From contig CM049310.1 of assembly GCA_026874595.1 (NCBI GenBank), positions 67,098,056 through 67,162,055 of the forward strand: a DNA stretch of 64,000 nucleotides. The letters are read 5' to 3'. Positions 47,843 through 58,869 of this stretch are shown here, one piece after another; position 1 is the first letter of the stretch; each line of letters opens with the position of its first letter. The notes under the pieces were generated by a model. The model saw only the letters and a program-made list of their open reading frames with translations, did not search any database and had not been told where the DNA came from. Source of the stretch: Sipunculus nudus (lineage: Eukaryota; Annelida; Sipuncula; Golfingiida; Sipunculidae). The position numbers were made by a program, and so were the translations under genes.

Positions 47843-49771
47843 AACTAGGGACCCAAGGGTCTCGACGCTCAGCTGCATTTGTCTATAAGGATATATGTTT
47901 ATTAGGTTTTCCAAAATATTGGCCCTATGATCAGTTTGAAGCCAACCTGTGTACCCAAACTGGAGTTATCATCCATAAACTAATTTGTGAATGGCTGGGC
48001 CCTGTGACCTTAACCTTTAACCTAGTGACCCCAAAATCAAAAGGAAACTTCCCCAATTGGCAGGTGCACCACATGTCGATGACGGAAGGATTGTGATGAA
48101 AATTTGGCTTGAATTGCATCCACAATCTTTCTTAAGTAGTGGGTCCTGTGACCTTGACCTGTGTTCTCATGACCCCAGAATCAACAGTTCTTTAGTGGTT
48201 GGCCATATATAAGTCAATTTGAAACCAATATTTCAAACCAAACTGGTGTTATCATCTGGAAACTAATATGTGGATAGATGGCCCCATGACCTTGACCTTT
48301 GACCTTGTGACCCCAAAATCCATAAGTTACTTCCACAGGTGAGCAACATCTGGAAGATAGGTTTGGGACAGAAAGTTTGGCTAAAAATACATGAACAATC
48401 TTTTTAAAGAAGTGAGTCCTGTGACCTTGACCTTTGGCCTTATGACCCCAAAATCGAAAGGGTTCTTACATTATTGGTGAGTCATATATAAGTCAAAATT
48501 GAAACCAAAAGTCCATCCAAACTGGAGTTATCACCCAGAAACAAGCATGTGGACAGAAGGGCCCCTTTGACCATGACCTTTGACCTTGTGACCCTCAAAT
48601 CAATCAGGTTCTTCCCCTATTGGCAGCTCAGCTATATGTGCAAGATGGAAGGTTTGGGATGAAAAGTTTGGCTTAAAATGCATCCACAATCTTTCTAAAT
48701 AAGTGGGTACTGTGACCTGGACCTTTGACCTCATGACCCAAAAATTGAACAGAATCTTCCCCTATTGGCGGGTTAGCAATATCTTGAAGATGGAAGGTTT
48801 GCGATGAAATGTTTGGCTTCAAATGCATATGCTTTCTTTTTTTTAAGAAATGAGTCCTGTGACCTTGACCTTTGACCGTTGGACCCCAAAATTGATATGG
48901 TTCTTACTTTAGTGGTGAGTCATATATAAGTTAAGTTTGAAACCAATATGTCAAACTTAACTGGAGTTATAACCTGGAAACTAATTTTTGAACAGATGGC
49001 CCCTGTGACCTTGACCTTTGACCATGTGACCCCAAATTCATTTATACTCTCCCCATACTGGCAAGTCAGCTAAATGCGCAAAATGGAAAGTTTGGGATGA
49101 AAAGCTTGGCTTAAAATGCAGCCATAATCTTTTTAAATAAGTGAGTCCTGTGACCTTGACCTTTGACCTCCTGACCCCAAAATCATATAGGTTCTTGCTT
49201 TAGTGGTGGGCCATACGTAAGTCAAGTTTGAAATACATGTGTCAATACAACCTGGATTTATCATCTTGAAACAAACAGACAGGGTGATTACTATATGGCA
49301 TCCACATGTGATCAATACACACACCAGGTTTCGGGACACTAGATGTAATTACAGCTGAGAAACGGACATGATTGTTGTCATTATATAGTAAAAAAAACCA
49401 GAAAAATATTTGTTAAAATAACAAAAACTACAGGTGGCACCACCACTTTTCGGGAACTGACGAAACTAGTCATGGTCAATATTCAAGGCAAGATTCATGA
49501 CAATCCATGCATTAATTATCAAGATATTGGAGGTTTTGTATTATATTTTTTATTATTCTGTGGGTACTTTCAAGCTCCATAGCTCGGCAGATATAGGTCA
49601 CAGTGACCTAATTTCAGGTTTCCAAGGAGAATTTTTATTGACCTCCTTAGATGTTCACTTAGAAATTTCTAGGACCAGCAGTTGCGATTTGTGCCCTGCT
49701 AACGGACGGCCGGACGGACGACGGACAAAGCGCCATTCCTATACCTCAGTTTACTTACAGTCAGCTGAGCT
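47843..49771 (-). mobile_element. Helitron/pearl-like element carrying TGACC arrays
   Basis: On the minus strand the left end is a hairpin at 49744-49771 (AGCTCAGCTGACTG with AAACTGAGG) followed by GGCGCTTTGTCCGTCGTCCG. The possible right end is CAGCTGAGCGTCGAGACCCT and TGGGTCCCTAG at 47843. The part at 49350-49700 matches the core of the element at 52493-53866 (CTCCTTGGAAACCTGAAATTAG). The middle, 47960-49270, is a distinct tandem array described separately. It appears inserted into the 700-bp unit at 47842, and its left end abuts the LTR at 49784. It could be two elements joined. Confidence 0.5.
47960..49270 (-). repeat. tandem array of TGACCTTGACCTTTGACC units
   Basis: Nine occurrences of a TGACCTTGACCTTTGACC-like block are spaced 135 to 150 bases apart (near 48004, 48147, 48286, 48421, 48570, 48711, 48857, 49007 and 49149). 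Two alternating spacers, one with AAAAGTTTGGCTTAAAATGC and one with CATATATAAGTCAAGTTTGA, give a dimeric unit of about 285 bases. TGACCT is the complement of AGGTCA, the nuclear receptor half-site. Each block contains half-sites spaced 0 and 1 base apart. The array is a repeat by sequence; any regulatory role is inference. Confidence 0.85.
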
Positions 49772-49783
49772 AAATAATCAGAT

Positions 49784-50526
49784 TCCGCAAGACTAGGCAG
49801 CGTGAACTGTCTAGGGGACAGAATAAAGAAGTCAGTGGTTTTTTGTTAACAAATAATTATAATTTATTCTTAGGACAATCCTGACATTACAATAAACTTA
49901 ATCAATACAATGACACAGTATAACAATAATATAAATGTACATCATCAGAATGTCCGGATCCTAGGCTTTGATTTTTGGATACCACCACTGTCACAGCTAA
50001 ACAAGAGTCCTGTAACACAAATAATTCACGTAAACAGTTCAAATAAATTTTCCCGGAGAAAATCCGATTTAATCTCGAAAACAATCTGCTGTAATCCAAA
50101 AGAGAAGTTCTTGTAATAATCCCAAAGGCAAACTGAAGACAGTCCGTATTAAGGCGGTAAAAGTCCTTTGAATATCTGTTAGTTCTGCAATTATCAGAAT
50201 AGGTCCAAAAGCACTGACGAGAGAGTCACACTCTTCCGTGTCCGCTGGTATTTTTCTCTCTGCCGGCTCAAAACACAGCCCCTATTTATAGCTTTTCCAC
50301 CCGAAGCCCAGAAATTTCCATATTCACGAACATTCTGTACACAACAATACACGCGCGCCCATAGCGCATGAACAGACCCGAAATTTCTAGACTACAACAA
50401 GCACTTTGTCTCTACAAGCCAGGGTTCAACAAGTACAGTTCCCATAGCAACGCCCAGAGCTTGAGCCTAACACGAATCAGAATGCCCCGCAAAATCCTGC
50501 GCATAATAAAACGGATACCTGTAACA
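49784..50526 (-). mobile_element. solo LTR-like repeat, copy 1
   Basis: The minus-strand unit starts TGTTACAGGTATCCG, has TATAAATAGGGGCTGTG near 50290, a poly(A) signal in AAGAATAAATTATAATTATT near 49855-49873, and ends GCCTAGTCTTGCGGAATCTG. The same order of features occurs on the plus strand at 63194-63981. It is flanked by ATTA on both sides if the end is placed at AATCTG, suggesting a 4-bp target duplication. No internal domain with gag-pol is attached, so it is probably a solo LTR left by recombination. The end lacks the usual CA, so the exact border is uncertain. Confidence 0.62.
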
Positions 50527-51904
50527 TAATATAAACTTGTACCTGGCGCTATAATGAACAATTTATTCTTCGTCGGATGTAGAGTGGGTAAATGCAGTCT
50601 CGCATATCGCATGTATGAGAAAAATTGTTTATGGAGTGATATTTTGGCAATCCTTTGATGAAAAAGGTCTTTATTATCAATAATCACTACATGAAAATAT
50701 GAAGGTTTACTTGAGATGTGATATGTTTAAGTTCTTGGTGCGGGATGAAGTAACCCATTTTTTTTATCAAAATTGTGAAAATAACAATATAACAGGCGAG
50801 AAAACCTTATGGTCAGACAAGGTAACTACATCTTAATATCGACGTTCCGTTTGCTACCGCTTCATGCAAGGATCCTCAGAGTCGTTGGGCAAGCACACAT
50901 CTTCCATGTTCTTACATAGTCAACAGCGGAGAGCAGCTGTTCTGTCGCACCATACGTGATCCTCCGATGTTCATGGCAGCAAGAGAGGTGCTAATTAGTC
51001 GCGTTATACATCTCCGGTTGATGTTTTGGATGACTAGGGAGAAACCACTGTAGCTCCTCCAGTTTCCTCGGTGTCGGTAGCACCTAGCGAACTAGCACCG
51101 CTATTACCTCGAACCTCTCAAGGGACCACTAGTGGAAGAGTCATAAACCCGCCAGATATACATCGTTAGACAGGGGAGGTGATGTCACCTGGGATGTGAC
51201 AAAGTACGTAATGTGCTAGTAACCTTTCCGTCCCAGTGCAGTGTCAAGTTTAGTTCATTAAAATGCTAAAACATTAGTACACCGGCTACTCTTATCCCAT
51301 GGGCATACCAGACATCGACAGATCCACGCGCCTGACAAAATTCGCAGTGAAATCAGTATACCAGTATATGGGCGAGGTGGTAGTACCTGTCCTGTTTCGA
51401 CACAGCACGTCTGAGGCTCTGTCAGCAGGGTGAATCAAGTCTTAACCACTGCATCGACTGGGCCAGTCTGTGTGTGTGTTGGTGGGGGGAGGGGGTTAAA
51501 TATTCCTGTTGTGTTGATTTTGTTTTTCATATGCCTTTTTATTCAAAAGAGATATTAATTGCATCCATCTGAGTTCTATGTTGAACACGAGTGAACAGTG
51601 GTTACTAAAAGTTTGACAACATTTTGATTCATTAATTGTTGTATAAATTGAAGTTATAAAAAATACAGCTTTTAACCCTCAACTTTACTCCTTTCTTAGC
51701 TAGGATTACTACAAACCACTTACTGGACTTGGGTTAGACTAGCGTGCAAACTGCATGTTGTTATAATGATAACTGACATAATATAAGGTTTGAATTGCCA
51801 TGCTATTTTGTATATATGAGTAAGTGAAGTAGACATATGATACCTTAATGTAGACTAGCTGGTGTTGTCACTCTTGACACAAGCTTTCGGGGTTACAGCC
51901 CCCT
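50527..51904. other. unassigned region
   Basis: A GC-richer stretch at 50830-51450 could be a decayed element, but I see no recognisable protein motif in any frame. A GTGTGTGTGTTGGTGGGG tract lies near 51470. Confidence 0.4.
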
Positions 51905-52446
51905 TCTTTTCGCGCATTTTTCATTTTATAGCATTAACGCAGTTCGAATTTTCGCGCAAATCCGTATGTAAGGTAATATATTATATCAAATTTATCAAAT
52001 TATCAAAATATCACACTTAACAACCTTCGGGTGACCGCTTCATGCCACGGGCGACTGGTCGAGTACCGTGACCGCAAAGTGTAAACAGTACATAATTAAC
52101 CAGGACTAATTACGTTTGATGATGGAATGCAACCAGCTACGTTGTTTGACATCTGACTAAGTTGTAGAATTTCTCTTCAACAACAACACTGTAATTATAC
52201 TAACCAGAAGCAGCCAACTATGTCCGAACAATAAACGGAACTGACAACAGTCGCAGGTCGCTCTTAGCTCAGTCATACTTCAAAGCTATGGGAAGGGCTA
52301 GGGGTGTCTTAAAAGGCTACTTATTGTTTCACATTTGTTTCTCCAAATCACTATCAATGAGAGGGGTCTTTCTCGAGAAATCACTTGCAATGAACTCTTA
52401 TAACAACATGATTACTCTAACATACTGGTTGAAGAAGCCTCGTCTC
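51905..52446 (+). mobile_element. element X, copy 1, left part
   Basis: About 545 bases are closely related to 60885-61446 in the same order and orientation, including CCACGGGCGACTGGTCGAGT, CCAGAAGCAGCCAACTATGT and CTTAAAAGGCTACTTATTGT. The copy is broken at 52446 by a LINE and resumes at 54409. It encodes nothing recognisable. From copy 2 the family appears to be a TA-targeting DNA element of about 630 bases. The extreme left end differs from copy 2 and may be truncated. Confidence 0.7.
52434..52446 (+). repeat. 13-bp target site duplication, left
   Basis: GAAGCCTCGTCTC here is repeated exactly at 54409-54421. The undisrupted paralogue at 61434 reads GAAGCCTCGACTCAAGT once only, so the two flanks are joined there. 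This shows the intervening segment was inserted with a 13-bp duplication, typical of target-primed LINE insertion. Confidence 0.88.
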
Positions 52447-52492
52447 TTTTTTTTCTCGAAAGATGTCTCAGAATACCGTATACCATTTTTTT

Positions 52493-53866
52493 AGCTCAGT
52501 TGACTGAAAGTCATCTGAGCTATAGCGATCACCCTTTGTCCGTCGCCCTTCCGTTAACAGGGCACAAATCGTAACCGCTGGACCTGGAATCTGGTCTGAA
52601 AAATTGACATCCAGGGAGGTCCATGAAAAATCTCCTTGAAAACCTGAAATTAGGTCTCTGTTACCCATATCCTTCGAGCTATTGGGCTCCAAAGTACCCC
52701 CCAGAATAATGCAAAATTTGATACAAAAGCTCAAGTATCTGAATAACTACTGCATTGATCACCATGATTCTTTGCAGGAATATTGATCATGGGATGTTCC
52801 ATCACTTCCTGCAGACTGGTGGAGCCATATGTTTATTTTGATTTTTTTAATTTTTTTTCTCTTTTTTTTCAGACCTGCAATGAAACTGTCATCTGTTAAC
52901 AGGGCACTAATGGGAACCACTGGACCTGGAATCTTCAAACTTAATATCCAGGGAGGTCCATGAAAACTCCTTGAAAACCTGAAGTTAGGTCTCTGTTACC
53001 CAAATCCTTCGAGCTATGGGGCTCCGAAGTACCCCCCAGAATAATGCAAAATTTGATACAAAAGCTCAAGTATCTGAATAACTACTGCATTGATCACCAT
53101 GATTCTTTGCAGGAATATTGATCATGGGATGTTCCATCACTTCCCCCAGACTGGTGGCGCCATCTGTATTTTTTTACAATAAACTTGACATCAAGGGAGG
53201 TTTATGAAAAGTCTCTGTTAGCTCCGGTATCTGAATAACTAATGCATTGATCTCCATGATTCTTTGCAGGCCTATTGATCATGGAGTGTTCCATCAGTTC
53301 CTGCAAACTGGTGGCGCCACCTGTATTTTTTTTTCAATTTTTAGGCATTTTTTCTCGAATTATGAGACCCTCAAATGAAGTGGTCATCTGTTAACATGGC
53401 ACAAACTGTATATGCTAAACCTAGAATCTTCTTTCTTGACATCCAGGGAGACTAATGAAAAATCTCCTTGGAAACCTGAAATTAGGTTTCTGTTACCCAT
53501 ATTCTCCGAGCTATAGGGCTCATAAATACCCCCAAGAATAATTAAAAATTTGATTCAAACAAAAGCTCCAGTATCTGAATAACTAATGCCTTGATAGCCA
53601 TGATTCTTTAGATATATATATTGATCATGAAGGGTTTCATCAGTTCCTGCAGACTGGTGGCACTACCTGTATTTTTTTTCAAATTTTTACGCATTTTTAT
53701 TTATGAGACCTTCAAATGAAGTTGTCATCTGTCCAAAAGCCCACTGAAACCCATTTCTAAGGACTCTTCACAAAATTCATGATTTGTTTGCACTCTGGTA
53801 GTCATTTTGCTCATTGTTCAACATTCCTTGAATTCAGCTGAGCGTCATGGCCCATGGGCCACTTGT
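52493..53866 (+). mobile_element. Helitron/pearl-like element, complete
   Basis: The left hairpin is at 52493-52521 (AGCTCAGTTGACT with AGTCATCTGAGCT), followed by TATAGCGATCACCCTTTGTC. The right end is CAGCTGAGCGTCATGGCCCA then TGGGCCACTTGTT; TGGCCCATGGGCCA is a perfect 14-bp palindrome just inside the end. In between are four tandem core units of 200-400 bases, each with CCAGGGAGGTCCATGAAAA-like, CTTGAAAACCTGAAATTAGG and CTGCATTGATCACCATGATT segments. It has no coding capacity. It lies inside the 3' UTR of a LINE, so it is the youngest insertion of this stack. Confidence 0.72.
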
Positions 53867-53982
53867 TATTATCATTTTCACCATCGACATCTCCCGGAAC
53901 TTGATATACAAACATGTACATGCATGCATTAACGACAAAGTGTCCACAAAGATAAGGGTATTTTTTCTTAAAAGAAAACTAA

Positions 53983-54390
53983 TTACATCGGCAGATTAAT
54001 GGCTTTCCATTTTTGTAAATGCGCTTTTACTATATTATTTTTTTCCGCGACCAATCTTTCCAAACTTTCGGTGGTACACACTTTCTTTAAGAAAAAGGAC
54101 AGAGGCGGGGTTTCTTTATCCCGGCTTTTGAATAACACAAACATATAAATCAATATGAAGATATCAATAAGCAGTTTCCTTTCATTCTCAACATTACAAC
54201 CAACATATACAATCTTTGGACAGAATGCGGGTAATATGATTCCAAATTTTCCGGCCCAGGTCTGAATCTGATTATAGAATGTAACAGCAACATGACATTC
54301 ACAAAAAAAGATGGACCGATGATTCAATATCAGTAAAACAATAAGAGCATTTATTGATTTCAGATATTTTCCAGGTAAATAACAATTCAT
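53983..54390 (-). pseudogene. LINE ORF2 C-terminal fragment
   Basis: The 135-codon frame reads ...FFCECHVAVTFYNQIQTWAG... and ends ...NNIVKAHLQKWKAINLPM. Just upstream in another frame lies KCSYCFTDIESSVHLF. Together these give the Cys-Cys-His-Cys (CxxC, HLF, CxC) domain and the helical tail ending in LQKW that are usual after the reverse transcriptase of L1/Tx1-type LINEs. A frameshift lies between the two halves of the zinc-binding motif. The reverse transcriptase and endonuclease are absent by 5' truncation, so the copy is inactive. Confidence 0.72.
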
Positions 54391-54408
54391 TGATTGCTAG
54401 AATATAAT

Positions 54409-54462
54409 GAAGCCTCGTCTCAAGCGACAATGCATGGAGGGATTACCAGGCCCACATGACTG
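54409..54462 (+). mobile_element. element X, copy 1, right part
   Basis: After the LINE, the sequence resumes with GAAGCCTCGTCTCAAGCGAC and GGGATTACCAGGCCCACATG, matching 61434-61486. This completes element X copy 1. Beyond it (54480-54620) is a stretch of GCGCGAAAATTAAAACCCCG type that I cannot place. Confidence 0.7.
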
Positions 54463-56104
54463 TGTGTCAGACGAGAACGCTATTATTTTCGGAACGATCG
54501 CATCAAATTGACGCCTATTCTTATTTTAGCGCAAATCTAGCTCCCGCTAAAAGCGCGAAAATTAAAACCCCGCTAACAAAACCACTTCCACAGTATATAC
54601 AATGTATACAAGTGCTCTCTCCAACGTTTTCTCTTCTCAAGGGAAAGGCGTTTATGTTGACACAGCTTGTTGGTTGTCTGGTTATGGGCGTTGCATTGAT
54701 ATTTGTCAATAACTCTGGTATGAGGGAACAGAAGACATTTCGACAGTATTATGTTCTCCAGGTCCGGAGTTTCTGGTCGCGGTTTAGGTCTCGGTATTTA
54801 CTGGGCTCGGCTACATCATTGTGTAAAATTAAAATTGACCACCATCCCGACCGTCTTGCTGAAAGGTGGGTGATATAAACCTCCCCCCGCCCCCCTATAT
54901 AGACGTCCCTGGCTACAGCTAAAATTTAGACTGAATTAACACTGTATATACGGTTTTAAGTGAGTTCTTTTGCTTGAATAATATTTGTGCTTGTTCCCTA
55001 TGAGCCTGTTTTTTTATGTATGAGAGAACATTTTTATCCTGATGTTCTATAATCACTAGAGCTACTTAATTTAATGTAAAATAACTACCCGTTCTCATGT
55101 TGGACTAATGTACAATCCAATGTTACCTTAATGATCATGGTCATGGAGACAGCCATGAGGTTTTCCAGAGACGTTGAAGTTCGTGTAACCAGCTATGCGA
55201 AGGGGATGAAGGTCCAAAGTGACGCAATATAAAAATATTAACGTCTTTTGTGAAGAAATCGTGGTCGAGGAACCACCAACAGGCCGAAGTCTGCAAGACC
55301 ATGATGGTCCGGTTTCGCTAAAAATTGTCCATGCCCCAACTTATAAAAAAAATCTCTGTCGACTAGCAATGGTGCAAGTACGGCGACGGACACAGCGCTT
55401 ATTGTACCCTAAACCGTCCACTTCATGATGGTACGTTACGCTCCTGCGCAGACATTGAGACAAGTAGAGCTTGGAACAAGTATGAGGGCATTGTTCTCGT
55501 GAAATATCCACATCTTTAAACAGGAATGCCAGTTTACAGACAGCAAATACAGGAATGTGACAGAAAGAAAATCAGCCGTATACGCGTGACATGAGGTTCG
55601 GAAACCGCTATCAACAACAAAAGAAACATTTTCGTTCTTTGTACCAAAAGATCTTTGAAATAACTATAGTTAAGAAGGACGTACGTGTTATCGCCGTAAA
55701 TCAACTGACCACGTGATCAGCGAGAGCCAGATTCCCGCGCAACAAGCTACGCTGGAGAAAACTACGAAAAAAAAGAAAGCTTCGTGACACAATACGGATC
55801 AGTATGCGTATTCGATTGGCAATTTTTTGTGACCTAAATTTAAACTCCGTCCACCTAGTACTTGAGACCCCCAGATATTCAGTTACAGAATTACAGCCCA
55901 CGTAACAAAGAGTGTGAAGGCATGAATGGTGTTTAAAGAAAAAAAACTTGTGTACTTGTGTGAGCTGTAGTAGACGCTCTCCCTCCTTACGCTCAGTGGT
56001 TATCATGCATGACCAGAAAGTTTGAGAATTTTTACAAATTCTTTCATTTATGGCGAGGTTTAAATAAAGAAAAATGTAAACTTGAACGCTTATGTGTATT
56101 GCAT
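54463..56104. other. unassigned region
   Basis: No exon or repeat family was recognised. Open frames of 70 to 140 codons (for example 54456-54878) have no domain that I know. A GC-richer patch around 55690-55760 has no further support. Confidence 0.35.
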
Positions 56105-56612
56105 CACTGTAAAAACACTTGTGTTAAAAAACAACACAAGAACTTGTGTTGAAGCATATGACACAAACTTGTGTTGCTGCAACACAAAACTTGTGTGAAT
56201 GATGGGCTGTCCAGTGCAGAACACAAGCCTTGTGTTCTCTGTGTATCACGCTCACGCGCGTTGCAATTAAGCGAGGTGATGGTTGTCGATACAACAGAGG
56301 GGGTCGGCGGGGGTGGAAGCGCTTGCTCCTCCAAAGTCTGACGATATTATGCGCCCCGTCCCCTATAGATGTTGCGGAGATAAGAATATCTGGTTGTAAA
56401 ATTATTTTGTGGAGCAGAAAATCATTACATTTTCTGTGAAAGGTGTCACATAAGCTTGATCTAAAAAATTTTTTTTTGTTCATATTATGGGAGCGGTTTG
56501 TACTCTATCCAATATTTTAAACATTTAGGGCACATTACAGTACATATAGGGCATCCAATGCCCTTCCCAACATGCACACACATATATGTATATTATATAT
56601 ATATATACATAT

Positions 56613-56613
<1 letters not shown>

Positions 56614-56664
<51 letters not shown>
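56614..56664. repeat. (AT)n microsatellite
   Basis: An alternating A/T run of about 50 bases, preceded by shorter AT runs from 56584. Confidence 0.92.
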
Positions 56665-56666
<2 letters not shown>

Positions 56667-57463
56667 CCTGACCGTACACGCCATGCCCATGCATATTCAC
56701 CCCGTACCCCATCAATGTTAACTCTGGACCTGCCAATGCCAGATGTTAAATTAATGAGCTTTTAATGATAGTGTGTGGCTGGCGGTGACCTACATACATC
56801 ATATCAGCACGGGCAAGTGCTGGTCACAGCCAGTGCCTGCTTTTTGTTAAGGGCTGATTCCCGCCAACACCCGTATACATGTGATGCAATTTTAATTCAT
56901 GCATGCAGAAGTCGGCCATTTGGACTGCAGCAGCGACAACAAGCAACATTCGAGGAACCATCTCTCAGAATTAGTAAAACCAGCTCGCAGCATTATAGAA
57001 AGCTTCTATGAGAAGACTTATTTGTAAGTATATACATATAAACTTATTTCATTCACTGTAACTGAAATTGACTGAAAATATTGGTGGTGATTTCAGTAAA
57101 TGTAATTTGTAATGATACACATGGGCTAATATACACACTAGGGTTGGGCCCAAATGCAAACAATTAAGTACATTTTCTTTGAAAAAATGTACACAAAAAA
57201 ATGTACCCTCCCCCGACAACAGATTTTCAGTAGAAATTCTCCGAATTTGAGCTCTTGTCGCTCGGACATTTTTTCATGTAAATTAAAAAATAGAATAAAA
57301 AAATATCCGTTATGTTATGACCTGTTCAGCAAACATTTTTGTTATTTTCATGAAAATTAGGAGCAATTAATGTAGGAATTGTTTTTATTCCACAAAATTG
57401 TTTGCAGCCCTGAACCCTTGCAGAAACTCATTATATTTAATTATGCATCCTGTATAATTTCAG

Positions 57464-57733
57464 CCTGGGACCTCGCTGAAGTTGGCTGTGGAGGAACAGA
57501 AACAGAAGAATGTATACCACTCGAGAACAAAGCCGCACATCTTACGAATTAAACCCTCTACCTATTTCGTAATGCTGGAGGACACGGCTGTTGTTGTACA
57601 ACCAAGTACAATAGCGATGGCAGTGGACATTTTGTTTAAATCGATATATGTGTTTAATACAGAATCTCCAAAATCTCTTCGGGCATTCTATGGATTCATT
57701 GGACAATATATATTTACAACATTGATAGGGTGA
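57464..57733 (+). pseudogene. protein-like terminal exon of unknown function
   Basis: After a credible acceptor (CTGTATAATTTCAG at 57463) a frame of 89 codons stays open to a TGA at 57731. It contains KPHILRIKPSTYFVMLED, then VVQPSTIAMAVDILFKSIYV, then FNTESPKSLRAFYGFIGQYI. The pattern of a short beta-rich part followed by ALDxLFKxxYVFNxxxPxxLxxFxxF resembles the C-terminus of a multi-copy family of uncharacterised metazoan proteins; this is from memory and unconfirmed. An upstream candidate exon (56909-57023, donor GTAAGTATA) does not join in a compatible phase. It lies inside the inverted-repeat element, so it may be a captured or element-borne gene. Confidence 0.42.
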
Positions 57734-58199
57734 AGGCCACACCAAAAGCCCACAAGTTATGGGCAGATATAACAAACGATTTGTAATATCATTAAACAAG
57801 TCAATATTGTTCAAGTTAGCCAGTAAATTGTGAACATGAAAGCAATTGTCTTGTATAACTTAAGAGCAGAGTAGTGTATCTTAGCGTATAGATCTATGTT
57901 TCACATGTGTAATGTAGTGGAGTGAATAATAATCATATTCATTTTGGGGATCAAGAATTCAGGTTTACTGATACACAATGGCAAAACCTATATGCGCAGC
58001 TATTGAGAATATTTTCAATATTTTATTCAGTTTCTAACCATATTATTAGCATTTAAAGGCACAGCTCGTTAGGCTTATGTACAGCTCTGCTGCTCCTGCA
58101 GGTATCCTACTTTGCACAGTTTGTACTGTGAAAGTGCACTTACGTCAATTTAGACATAACTTTCAAGATGCTCGTTCTTTTCTACATTTTAGTCAATTT

Positions 58200-58283
58200 A
58201 TTACTAAGTAGGTGATACTGGGACCTCTGATCGCTTGTTAGAAAAAAAGCGATCAGAGGTCCCAGTGTCACCTACTTGGTAAT
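58200..58283. ncRNA. near-perfect hairpin, 37-bp arms
   Basis: The left arm (58200-58236) and right arm (58247-58283) are inverted repeats with two mismatches in 37 positions around a 10-base loop. The arms include GGGACCTCTGATCGCTT and AAGCGATCAGAGGTCCC. An RNA from either strand would fold into a pre-miRNA-sized stem-loop of about 84 bases. It may also be a snap-back repeat formed when the element moved. No Drosha-type flanking features can be judged. The class is a guess from structure. Confidence 0.5.
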
Positions 58284-58869
58284 TCTTGATAAAGATGTTC
58301 CATATATATGTATTTCTCTGTTCGTCTGTATGCTTTCGCTTTAAATTACACCGATGTCATTTTCTTGAGTTTTACATTTTCTCAACAATTCTTATATCTG
58401 CACGTGGATATTATTGTGAATTATAGGAAAATTTGGAAGACGCTGGCCTGTAGTATAAGCCAATATTTAATAAATCATAAAGTCATTAACTATTGTGTTC
58501 CGAGTGATTCTGATGACCGTTAATTTGGTTGAAAGTTTCCATTCAGTTTTGCTCTGGGCCTTAATTTTATTATACATTGTACACCTGGCCATATACATTT
58601 TATTTGAGTAAAGTGACTATGCCAAGTTTTAAGGTCATTTTGCAAGCCTATTAAACGTCGTTTTCTTGAACGTTAGCATAGGAAAACAGTTTTTGGAAAG
58701 TACTACATTATATATGCCTAGATCACACATGTATTGTTCAGAAACATGTTGTTACATGTTATGTATAAAGAAAATACAGTGTGTCGGAATTACTCCCTTA
58801 CAAAAATAATAGTTAATTGTCAATCCAAAGAATTTGGCGAGGAGCACATCATTTTTATATCCGCAAAAA

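Larger units (their letters stand above)
52447..54408 (-). mobile_element. 5'-truncated LINE with nested Helitron-like insert
   Basis: The segment between the 13-bp duplications begins on the plus strand with TTTTTTTT at 52447, the complement of a LINE poly(A) tail, and on the minus strand starts at 54408 with the C-terminal coding part of a LINE. Coding ends at 53983, followed by a short 3' UTR that is interrupted at 53866-52493 by a complete Helitron/pearl-like element. Without that insert the LINE would be only about 590 bases, a typical 5'-truncated copy. Confidence 0.8.

Noticed and set aside
56909-57023. A first coding exon joined to the exon at 57464
   Set aside because: The borders look real (GCATGCAG acceptor, GTAAGTATA donor), but its only long open frame joins the next exon out of phase into a stop.
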